DNA from: Gnetum montanum
Lineage: Eukaryota > Streptophyta > Gnetopsida > Gnetales > Gnetaceae
Assembly: GCA_015680685.1 (NCBI GenBank)
Contig: MNCI01037709.1
Coordinates: forward strand, 940,406 to 1,004,405
DNA length: 64,000 nucleotides
Direction: 5' to 3'
The notes beneath the pieces were generated by a model that was not told the origin of the DNA, searched no databases, and saw only the letters and a list, made by a program, of their open reading frames with translations. Positions within the stretch are counted from its first letter, which is position 1. Every line of letters starts with the position of its first letter. Positions 37,596 to 46,924 of the stretch are shown here, piece after piece. A program made the position numbers and the translations under genes.

Positions 37596-38850
37596 AGATT
37601 GCATGCAAGTGCAAGGACTAGAAAATTTTAAATGAAAATGCAAATGGTGGGGAAAACAAAAACAACATAAAACAAGAAATGCAAACTTGAAAATAAACTA
37701 TAATGTTCTAAACATGATCGAAATAACCAAATAATCAAAAGAGACATCGACATAGGTTATCCAAACAACCATTAAAATCTAATTTATTGATATTTTGACT
37801 AAGATCTATAGATATATATGTGTAATTATATATATATATATGTAAATATATACTTAAGCTCTCATCCTCAATATTCTCACAAGGTAACAGTAAAAGTATG
37901 CAGACTATTTTGAGCAAGTGACTTATACAAAACTTAATGAGGAGGATGAGCTAAAGCTCATGTTAGATCATAGTAAGCCACAACTTTCAGATTTTTCCTT
38001 GGTTTTTTTTTTTTTGATTTTTTGAAAAACTTAAATTTAAAAGGGGAATCAGAGGTTAGGGTGAGGATTGCTGCCGGACCCCATCACACTCAAGAACTTA
38101 TTACACTACCAAAGAGCACGGTCCTCATTCTTTTGTTTTGTTTTATTTTTAAGGAAACTTTGCTCATGGTGTACTTCATTCTTGAGGTAGAAATTTCAAC
38201 ACGAGTCTGGCCGATTAGCTGCACTGCCAAAGAGCATGGTCCTTTTGGAAACTTTGCCCATGGTGCAGTTCAACCCTCGTGTATGTGCCTTTGATTGGTG
38301 GCATCATAGCAAGTCTCCTGGGTGGCTAAGGGTTCCCAAGTAGAAATGAACACACTTCACCCTGTTGTTCACAGGATAGCCATGGATCATCATACCTGAG
38401 GGCTTCGGCTTATGAGAGGAAAGGATATAATTTTCCAAGGTCACTTAGTAATTATGACTAACCACTCTCCAACATCACATATCCTACACTCACATGATCA
38501 TGATGATAGCATGATAAGTTTGTATAAATCAAATGCTCCATAATCAAACATAACAAATAAACTGAAACCTTGGAATCAATTGGAAAGAGTTACAGTATAA
38601 AATATAAAGTGGATTTTATAGCATTATATCATAGTAATAGTAAATTATATCATACCTGCATTATTTTTCAATGGTGTTAAGATGACCCAATATCAAGTAA
38701 CTCAAATGACCAATGATTATTAAAAATCATATGAAGAACACAATAATCAAAACAATATGCTAAGAAGGAAATGATGAAAATGCAAGCAAAATATGGAAAT
38801 GCAATAATATACATATGAAATGCAAAGAAAAAGAGGAAGAAAACATGCAA
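37596..38850 (-). other. Element C 3' non-coding region
   Basis: No coding similarity. It contains a TA-rich microsatellite (about 37808-37853) and an imperfect direct repeat of about 55 bp around CCAAAGAGCA near 38105 and 38225. Confidence 0.6.
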
Positions 38851-39087
38851 CTAAGAATCTACCAGATGCCCACGTGGGATACCTGAGTAGAAATGTTTCA
38901 AATGAAATGCATTAAAATTCCTATTTAACCTATATCCTTGCAAATCAGCAATCTTAAACACATTTAAAGTAGGGATGTCTACAATTTGGAATGGACCTAA
39001 CCACATAGGTGAAAACTTAGTTTGAGGGCCAGTCTGACCAGGCGCTCTATCTCTCTTGAGGACTAGATCACCCACTTGAAAATTTTT
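38851..39087 (-). pseudogene. Element C integrase C-terminal fragment
   Basis: The minus strand reads NFQVGDLVLKRDRAPGQTGP, then WLGPFQIVDIPTLNVFKIAD and GYRLNRNFNAFHLKHFYSG, and ends GHLVDS. This matches the integrase C-terminal region of element B closely (GPQNKFSSMW, NFNAFYLKLFY, GHLVDP). The frame is intact as far as visible and is cut upstream by the N gap. Confidence 0.9.
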
Positions 39088-39838
39088 NNNNNNNNNNNNN
39101 NNNNNNNNNNNNNNNNNNNNNNNNNNNNNNNNNNNNNNNNNNNNNNNNNNNNNNNNNNNNNNNNNNNNNNNNNNNNNNNNNNNNNNNNNNNNNNNNNNNN
39201 NNNNNNNNNNNNNNNNNNNNNNNNNNNNNNNNNNNNNNNNNNNNNNNNNNNNNNNNNNNNNNNNNNNNNNNNNNNNNNNNNNNNNNNNNNNNNNNNNNNN
39301 NNNNNNNNNNNNNNNNNNNNNNNNNNNNNNNNNNNNNNNNNNNNNNNNNNNNNNNNNNNNNNNNNNNNNNNNNNNNNNNNNNNNNNNNNNNNNNNNNNNN
39401 NNNNNNNNNNNNNNNNNNNNNNNNNNNNNNNNNNNNNNNNNNNNNNNNNNNNNNNNNNNNNNNNNNNNNNNNNNNNNNNNNNNNNNNNNNNNNNNNNNNN
39501 NNNNNNNNNNNNNNNNNNNNNNNNNNNNNNNNNNNNNNNNNNNNNNNNNNNNNNNNNNNNNNNNNNNNNNNNNNNNNNNNNNNNNNNNNNNNNNNNNNNN
39601 NNNNNNNNNNNNNNNNNNNNNNNNNNNNNNNNNNNNNNNNNNNNNNNNNNNNNNNNNNNNNNNNNNNNNNNNNNNNNNNNNNNNNNNNNNNNNNNNNNNN
39701 NNNNNNNNNNNNNNNNNNNNNNNNNNNNNNNNNNNNNNNNNNNNNNNNNNNNNNNNNNNNNNNNNNNNNNNNNNNNNNNNNNNNNNNNNNNNNNNNNNNN
39801 NNNNNNNNNNNNNNNNNNNNNNNNNNNNNNNNNNNNNN
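39088..39838. other. Assembly gap (751 N)
   Basis: The gap separates the gag C-terminus from the integrase C-terminus of element C. An intact protease-RT-RNase H-integrase would need about 3.5-4 kb, so either the gap size is nominal or the element has an internal deletion. Confidence 0.95.
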
Positions 39839-40416
39839 TTTTGTACTGATAACGTGTTAGGACTTTCTGCAAAGTCATCTTGCCTTTCGGGAATTGGGGA
39901 TTTTTCTCTTTGGGCTATAGGTATATGAACCATATCCCGAATCACTTCTTTCATTTCGTTAAAGTGTAGAAGGTCATACATCGAAATGTTGGCTTTTACT
40001 CTTTTTAAGTTTTCAACCAAATCATAATTCTTAGGTTCATCTTTAGCTTCTTGTTAAGATGGAACTCTCCTGAGTGCAGATGGGGGGTTTGGTTGTTGTG
40101 AGGCAATTGCTTGGGATGACCCAAATTGATTGTTTCCATTGTTTTGACTAGGAACTCTTTTATTTGGAGGTGTATAGAGATTGTTCCTAGTTTGTTGTTG
40201 TGCAGTATTCATAATGTCACTGATTTTGCGGTAGCGAGTGTTGTGTGGGTTAGGGTCGCCTACCATGACTTGTTCTAATGAGGAAACCTCTTCATTTTCT
40301 GTCTCATGAGGTACATCAAGAACCATGATAGGGGCTTTTCCATTTTCTTGCCCTTGGGTATTTTCACCATAAAATGCTATGAATTGAGGGCAAGTATTTT
40401 CAGAATGTTGCCTCAT
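39839..40416 (-). pseudogene. Element C gag C-terminal and gag-protease linker fragment
   Basis: One frame with a single TAA covers 40416-39839. It opens with a zinc-binding remnant (CPQFIAFYGE), followed by an Asn/Gln-rich linker (NNGNNQFGSSQAIASQQPNP). After the stop comes LVENLKRVKANISMYDLLHF, the conserved helix that precedes the protease in many plant gypsy polyproteins. It abuts the truncated 5' LTR without a leader. Confidence 0.8.
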
Positions 40417-40417
40417 A

Positions 40418-41223
40418 TTGAGGGAAAAACAGTGTCTGCGGAGGAAGACAGAGAGACGTCGCAGTTGCAGATGCAGGCGGAGGAGAAGGGCCCGACCTGT
40501 GGAGCGCAGGAACTGAGGGGTAGCCGGGGTTAGATCTGAGGCAGAAGGTGGCGACTGCCGAGCAGATGGCTGTGCAGGTGGCAGTGAAGGTGCCTACGTC
40601 GCAAGGCCGTGAACGAGTTCCTCTGCTTTCACGGTGAAAGCAGCGGACGACGTGCAACTTCTCCGCGTAACGCAACACAGAGCTTCCACTCTGCTAGAAC
40701 TTGCAGACAGAGGAGACGAATAATACGAAAACGAGCACGACGGCGCCAAATCCTTAAAACGCGGCGATCGCCTTAGCGCATGTCCACGCTCGCATGCGGC
40801 CGAAGGTGCGGTTGCGGCTATGGCCGCGGCTGCAGAAAAACAGAGGGCGCAGAAGAAGGCAACAGAACAAATCTGGCCTACCGGAAAAGCCTCAAAAGAA
40901 AATCACCCCCCCTTTTATAGCGGCGGAGGAAGAAGAGAAGGAGAAAACCTAACCCTAAATTGCTGGCCACCTTTTCCACGTAAACCACCTAAAAATAAAA
41001 CACAAGAGATTAAGCCTTAAATTTATGTTTTATTTTATTTTTAAAAGGCGCATTGGTCGGTCCTCATTCCTTTGATTTTAATTTTTAATTTTTAGGGGTG
41101 GGTGATGTCCTGTTGCTCATGATTAATTTATTTTTCTTTTAAAATTTGTCTTTTAATTTATGTTAACGGTGGTCAATGTTAATCAAGGCCCTATGCCTAG
41201 CATGGGTGAGGTTGGCCTCAACA
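40418..41223 (-). repeat. Element C 5' LTR, internally truncated
   Basis: An 806-bp match to 36816-37576, with one replaced block upstream of the TATA box. It is joined at 40418 directly to gag coding sequence. Confidence 0.88.
40913..40919 (-). promoter_or_regulatory. TATA box of element C 5' LTR
   Basis: The minus strand reads CGCTATAAAAGGGGGGG. The same arrangement of TATA followed by a G-run appears upstream of the antisense gene in element D. Confidence 0.75.
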
Positions 41224-41524
41224 GGACCAAGCCAGGAGGTGTAACTTCTTACCCCCCTTCCCGCCAGACCAGACAAAATCGCGGATGATCTGGTCGATCC
41301 TGGCAATGGCCCCGAGGGGGGGGGGAGGCCATTGAGGCAGCAAACCTCGCCATGGCCCCCAGCACAGCAGACGCCAGCACCATCTTCCCCTTGCGAGACA
41401 GGAATTTATTTGTCCAGTGGGCCACACGTTTCTGGATTTTTGCAATGAGGGCCTGCCAGGTCCGTTGCTTGTGCCAGTTGTGCATGGAGATGCCCAGGTA
41501 CTTGTCATCCGCCTCCCCTGGGAG
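41224..41524 (-). pseudogene. LINE RT thumb-region fragment
   Basis: The minus strand reads LPGEADDKYLGISMHNWHKQ, then LIAKIQKRVAHWTNKFLSRK and GKMVLASAVLGAMARFA. After a shift it reads RIDQIIRDFVWSGGKGGKKL and HLLAWS. These are the standard post-catalytic RT blocks of plant L1-type LINEs (YLG, LSxxGK, xxxFxWxG, LxW). The protein continues across element C at 35870. Confidence 0.92.
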
Positions 41525-41543
41525 GATGTCAAACATCAATATT
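41525..41543. repeat. LINE target-site duplication, right copy
   Basis: Identical 19-mer to 34738-34756, at the 5'-truncated end of the LINE. Confidence 0.92.
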
Positions 41544-41950
41544 GATTTTTGATGTTGTGTCAATTACTTAGATTGTTATGCTTGAGTTTTAGCTTCCATC
41601 ACTTAAAAATTTTAAAGCCCATGTCAGTAGCTCAGAAATTCCTAACATTCAGTTTAACGACCTCCTTGTCATAATCTTCATGCCGAAATTGCAGGATTTT
41701 TCGTTTTGGGAAATTAATATTAGCAACTTCTTTTTTTACCCACTGTTTCAGCACATGCACCGCGCTGCAGGTTGCATGCACGATTTTCAACATCGGTCTT
41801 ACCTAGATTTTTGGTAACACTCTGGGTAGCGTTGGTAGGAAAGATGAGAGTAATGCATGGGAATGGGTTGTTACCATTAGACCATCCCTGTGTTATTCTA
41901 TTACAATTTTTGTAGGGTTGCATGCAAGGTTTTCTGATGCATCCCAAACA

Positions 41951-42055
41951 AAATGTCTACGCCTACTGTTTGCTACGTGTTGCAAGTTCTTCGAGTAAGT
42001 GAAATGTCTAGGCCTACTGTTTGCTACGTGTTGCAAGTTCTTCAAGGAGTAAGTG
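41951..42055. repeat. Tandem duplication, 51-bp unit
   Basis: AAATGTCTA[CG] followed by GCCTACTGTTTGCTACGTGT occurs at 41951 and again at 42002, with a short insertion near the end of the second copy. Confidence 0.9.
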
Positions 42056-42286
42056 TAATCCCGGCACTGCCATTTGTCATGCCAACGATATTCATAGGCT
42101 TACAATGACAAAAGGCATTCATAGGCAAGCTCTACTTGGCATAGCAACGAAGTTTGCAATTTGGTTCCTGTTTCCGGATCATAGACTGCATTGCGCTCTC
42201 TATTCTTGGGGACTGTTACACTTTTCTGTGGGACAAGTCAATGTACATGGCTTCACTCTTCCAAGGGTCTGTGCTCATTCTTATGC

Positions 42287-42585
42287 ATCGAAACCCTATT
42301 GCATATCGGATCCTTCTGTCATTTTTGCTTTCCTGCTTTCCTATGGGTAGTTCAGAAGTCCAGACGAAAGAAAGTTTAAGTTTTGTTAACATTTTGGTTG
42401 TCAAGTAAGATGATTAATGAAACTGCTAATTCTCTTTTATCGAAACCCTATTGCATATCGGATCCTTCTGTCATTTTTGCTTTCCTATGGGTAGTTCAGA
42501 AGTCCAGAAGAAAGAAAGTTTAATTTTTGCTAACATTTTGGTTGCCGAGTAAGATGATTGATGAAACTGCTAATTCTCTTTTATT
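42287..42585. repeat. Tandem duplication, about 152-bp unit
   Basis: The block starting ATCGAAACCCTATTGCATAT is at 42287-42438 and 42439-42585. The second copy lacks a short segment and shows a handful of substitutions, so it is fairly recent. Confidence 0.9.
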
Positions 42586-43173
42586 AAAACAAAGCTTTTG
42601 TTCATTTGTGTGCAGTATACAGCAGGAAGGATGATGTTAAGAGACTAGTCCATGGGAACAATAGACTCCAAAAGCAGAGACTCCAAAAGCAGAGACAATA
42701 GGTAGTAGAAGAAGTAGCACAAAAAGGAGTAGAGCAGGGAGAACGAGGGGGAGTTGGCAGTTCTTCATCTATCTAGTTTTCTCTGCTTAAAAACATTGAT
42801 GTACACAACTCAGAGCTATTATTGAACCCTGATAAAGCTAAAGTTTCATCTTTTGATATTCCTTCCCTTTCTCTTGGTTTTTTTTTTATCAATTTAGGTC
42901 CCTACAAGTTGAAAAAAAGACTTAAACTACGAATTGTATCTCAATAAACAGTTTGTCTCTAGCTTATGGGTGGCACTCCAGTAGTCCTAGCATAAGGATT
43001 TGTTAAAGAAAGTTTACCGATTGGAAGTTTGTGTAGGTAGGGTTGTACAAGTAGCAATTCATCTTATGGATAACATTTGAAGCTCTATTCAGAGGTAATT
43101 GAGCCCTACTTGATTTGTCTTTTTCTTTATTATTAATGTGTGTGGTTTTGAAGATTGTTCCTAAGAAGCACCA

Positions 43174-43289
43174 TTGGTTGTTACATAACTTTAATGAGAA
43201 TTGATATTTTTCCTTTATTTACATTATCATTTTGGTTGTTACATAATTTTAATGAGAATTGATATTTTTCTTTTATTTACATTATCATT
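43174..43289. repeat. Tandem duplication, 58-bp unit
   Basis: TTGGTTGTTACATAA starts both copies (43174 and 43232); only two substitutions separate them. Confidence 0.9.
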
Positions 43290-43465
43290 CTGTTGTCTAC
43301 TACCTTAATATATTTTATTCGCTACTTGGTATTGAAGTTTCTTACCATATGAATCTATTTATGTTACATCCCAATTTATTTTCAATTTGCTCATATCTAT
43401 GAAATGTTTACTTTTGTGTATTAATTATAACAAAGTCATAATATTAAAAGTTAAACACCACATTA

Positions 43466-43539
43466 CCCAGACAATTCTTGGGTTTTTGTACCCATATAAG
43501 AGACATCCTAGGTGATAGTCTCTTAAAACAAGTTTTCAA
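43466..43539 (+). repeat. Relic of an element C-type LTR end
   Basis: This stretch (GGGTTTTTGTACC, then GATAGTCTCTTAAAACAAG and TTTTCA) matches the reverse complement of 35871-35950, the R/U5 end of element C's LTR, at roughly 75-80% by eye. It is a fragment of a related LTR in the opposite orientation. Confidence 0.65.
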
Positions 43540-44018
43540 AGAGCATTGTTGTATGATCAAAATCCACACATCAACAATTATTAGTATAATATCACATACC
43601 AAGATGACTACCATAATTCATAGAGAGGAACAAACACCAAGATTATTAGTATAATGTTGACATAGTTTACTTATCAAGGTAAGCACAAGATTCTAGGAAA
43701 CATTTCAATTTTAGAACACTTAATAGTACCCACTGAAATTGAATCCATAACTTAAAGTTTCTAAAGTAAAAATCTAACTATTATACTAACAATAATGACA
43801 ATGATTTCTGCAACACAACACTCCTAAAATGATGGTATTATTACAATAATAATGCATCATCTCAATACTTAGGGTAGTAAAATGGTATCATGATAATACA
43901 TGTACTCAACTAGTTTACGATGCTAGTCTTAGGATAGAAGCTAGGTTAAAAATAACAAGGTACAACATGAATATAAGCCTAAGCCTATAGAGGAGGAAGC
44001 ATAAAAGATAAAGAAGAT

Positions 44019-46802
44019 CTAAGCAGCACTAGCAATAGCAGCATAATGATGCATATTTGAGGATGACGATGAGCCAAATCGTGGAGAAGCCATGGCAATG
44101 AGGGCAGAGGAACGTAGCAACACAAGTTGAGCGTTTTGGCTTATGTCATCGTTGTCCTTGTTCTTGTCCTTGTGATGAGCAACAGCATCAGCGACAGGAG
44201 GAAGAGGGAGAGGAAGGCTCCAATGAAAGCAATGGAGCAAGTGTGCTAAGACAAGCTCCACTGTGATCAGCCCGAGCTTCATGCCAACGCAAGACCTACG
44301 ACCTGCACCAAACGACCAAAATACCTCCTCTGTTGTTGGCACAATGACATCAGGTTCGACAAATCTATCTGGCCAAAACTCCTTTGCTCGTGGGCCCCAC
44401 ACCTCCTTGTCCCTTGCCATGGCCCACACGTTGACCAGAACTGTGGCTCCACGTGGCACTAGGAATCCACCCACATCACAGTCAGTGCTACAACGACGAG
44501 GAAGCAACAGGGGCACCGGCGGATGCAGTCGCAATGTCTCCTTCACAACTGCAACTAGGTAGGGCAATTTGGCCACGTGAGCATGGCTGACTCGATGGTC
44601 GGGGCCCACCACAGAATGAAGCTCTACTTGCACTCTATGCATTACATCTGGGTGTTGCAGCAACTGAGACATGGCCCACTCCACAACCGTTGACACAGTG
44701 TCCACGCCTCCTTGTGTCATGTCCTTTTCATTAACATATTAACATCATCAATGATCAATCAATCACACACCCACATAACAACAAATTATACACTAGTACT
44801 AGTTATTGCATACTTATAAAAAACAAGTAAATGTAGTTTGGCTTTGAATTTCAAATATAACTTAAGCATAAAAAATTTTTGATTGAAGCACAAAATTTAA
44901 CCTAAAGCTTCAAGATACTCTTAAATGCATTTTTCTTATCTCCAAAGCTTTAACCTTATTACTATTTTTTTTCTTGAAAATTAAAATAAAACATGGGATA
45001 CAACTTCACTAAGTGAAATTTAATTTTTAGCACTAAAAAAGAATGAATTTGAATTAATCAAGGATAAACAAGTTTTCTCTCAATAAAGCAATTTAAAAGT
45101 TCAAATATTTTCTAAAAACTAAAGCCAAGTTTTCTTCAAAGTACTTCTAAATTTCTAATTCTTTAATTAGTAGCTTCTGTAATGAATAAGAAATGTCATA
45201 AAGTAAGCAATAACTTAGAAGTCATAATTATTTTACAGTCTTCAACACTCAAATACATTGATAATGTTGCAGCTACAATATTCTATTAGGTCCATCTAGT
45301 TTCTTAAGAATTTAGTCATGCATAAAATTTAATAACTCTAACTTGGTGACTATGTTATTTGCATAAAGAAAGCAACCTAATTATATTCTCGTACATATAT
45401 AAAAACACACGTACAGGAGATGCATAAAAATTTTCATGTGCATCAACTTGAAACACTTCCTAAAAATATGAACGTGCCCTGAAAAGGCATCAAATTTTAG
45501 GCCTGTTTATAAAAAACAAATAAAATTCCAGGCCTGTTCATAGAAAAACAAGTAAATGTAGCCATCCTCTTGTCCTGATTTAGGCATGTTTTTACAGAGA
45601 GGAGGACTTATCATGTTCGTCGTGTAACTATTTTTGGAAAACGAATCAGCAGAGATATATACATCAAGCTACAGCGCACTTTCTCACAAACTGAACCTCG
45701 ACCGTGTACAGATCTAAAGCTCTTGCGAACACTGTTTTGGCAAACCGGTTAAGATAATATTTGTTACCAGTTACAAACGAAAAGATTTCTCATGCATGGA
45801 AATCGGTTCCAAGACTTACAATGATGAGGGCCTTCTTGGCGTTTCCGCTGATCTGCCCCTCGTAACCAAGCACCGCATCAACAAAATCGGGCATCCGGAT
45901 ATCCTTTTGTCCCCGTTTAGCAGCATGGTCTGCGATTACCTTGTCATATATCTCTCCCACTTTCCTGACGAACAATTTTTGGCGTCGACGGAGGCCTTGA
46001 AGGTCCAGCCATCGCAGCCATGGCAGAAAATCCCCAATATCAGGAGCTCCAAGCAAATATAAACGCTCATCCACGAACTGCTGCAGCCCGACGGTTCCTT
46101 CCCAGTCCTCATCGCCCACCACAATCCCAGAAAATATAGTCCTCATCACTTTTGTCACAGCCTCACTCAAATTCACCTCCACCTGCATGATATCAAGATT
46201 ACGAGTTAACACAGTATCATGAATGATTACTTTTACTTACAGAGATATGAATGGGTAGTGAATCAAATTGCCTGGGGCTTATCCGAAGTGGAAGCTTTTA
46301 GTACAAGAGGATCCACCAGAACCTTGGAGATCTGGCCTTCTATGAAGGGCACCAGTGATTTCACTGCCTTTGATCCGAGCATGTGTGTGGTTGCAATTTT
46401 CCTGAGCAGGCGCCAGTGGGCATTGTAGGCTGAAAAGCTGATATTGGACCCGCCGTAGAGCACGTTCTCGGTGGCACTGCTGCTGGCTCTGTCGCTGAAA
46501 ACGTGATCTTGTGTTTTCAGAATTGTTTTAGCCATCTCTGCCGACGAAACCACAACAGTGTTGACTTGGCCCAGCCTCAGCAGAAAGATTGAGCCGTATT
46601 TCTGAGAGAGATCTTGGAGACCTCCGTGATTGAGCTTGGACAGCAGGTGCAGGTGCCCAATTACAGGCCATGCTCTTGGACTGGGCGGCAGTTTCAGCTT
46701 TGCAGACCTTCGACTAAGGTTGTGTTTTCTACAAAGAAACTGGAACAGCATCAAGCTCAGAAAAGAGGCAACAAGCGGGAAGAAGCAGTAGCGGAGATCC
46801 AT
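44019..46802 (-). CDS. Cytochrome P450, A-type (CYP71 clan), three exons
   Basis: A haem-thiolate monooxygenase expected on the ER membrane. Exon 1 is 46802-46272, exon 2 46182-45820 and exon 3 44723-44019, about 532 residues in all (usual 500-530). Exon 1 has a hydrophobic anchor (MDLRYCFFPLVASFLSLMLF), the hinge LPPSPRAWPVIG, and HWRLLRKIATTHML (C-helix WR). Exon 2 starts VEVNLSEA and ends KKALII; exon 3 begins DMTQGGVDTVS (I-helix). ETLR, WPDRF and the haem loop FGAGRRSCVG follow, with Cys present. Intron 2 (1,096 bp, GT-AG) is at the usual place before the I-helix. Intron 1 (89 bp) needs a GC donor (CAG|GCAATT) because a TGA follows in frame. The C-terminus ends with an extra Ser/His/Ala tail. 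Family and substrate are not assignable here; exon 1 resembles CYP736/CYP750-like sequences. Probably functional. Confidence 0.92.
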
Positions 46803-46850
46803 GCTTCAAACCGTTTTTCTCTCGCTGAACGAAATCATGCTGTGCATTGG

Positions 46851-46860
46851 ATATTTAAAG
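46851..46860 (-). promoter_or_regulatory. Possible TATA box of the P450 gene
   Basis: The minus strand reads CTTTAAATAT about 50 bp before the ATG, which would leave a very short 5' UTR. It is the only TATA-like element close by, so this is a weak call. Confidence 0.3.
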
Positions 46861-46924
46861 ATACCGAAGTCTGCGTGTCCGGATCGACGGGGAGTGGGAC
46901 AACCCAATTTCTACACAAAATCTG

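Larger units (their letters stand above)
35871..41223 (-). mobile_element. Gypsy element C inserted in the LINE
   Basis: The element runs from TGTGAAAAC at 35871 to CCTCAACA at 41223 on the plus strand. The 3' LTR (left) is 1,706 bp. The right LTR keeps only its first 800 bp and then joins gag sequence directly, so R/U5, the primer site and the gag N-terminus are deleted. A polypurine tract lies beside the left LTR. The remaining coding parts are the gag C-terminus and integrase C-terminus, with a 751-N gap between them that is shorter than a full pol. The flanking 5-mers on the LINE strand are GGTGT and GGTCC, an imperfect target duplication. LINE frames continue on the two sides. Confidence 0.88.
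34757..41524 (-). mobile_element. 5'-truncated LINE (non-LTR) insertion, split by element C
   Basis: A 19-bp exact duplication flanks the segment, a T-run (poly(A) on the minus strand) adjoins the left copy, and the right end starts inside the RT domain. Together these are the signature of target-primed reverse transcription with 5' truncation. Without element C (35871-41223) the LINE is about 1.4 kb: the RT C-terminal part, a zinc-binding RT tail and a 3' UTR. Confidence 0.92.
41544..43999. other. Intergenic DNA downstream of the P450, with tandem duplications
   Basis: No gene recognised on either strand. The plus-strand frames around 42.0-42.4 kb have no domain and are broken by the tandem duplications annotated below. 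Confidence 0.5.

Noticed and set aside
39076-40020. Long frames spanning the N gap
   Set aside because: Their length comes from N positions read as unknown residues. Only the ends outside the gap are real sequence.
44263-44562. Plus-strand frame opposite P450 exon 3
   Set aside because: It is the complement of a conserved P450 coding region and has no domain of its own.
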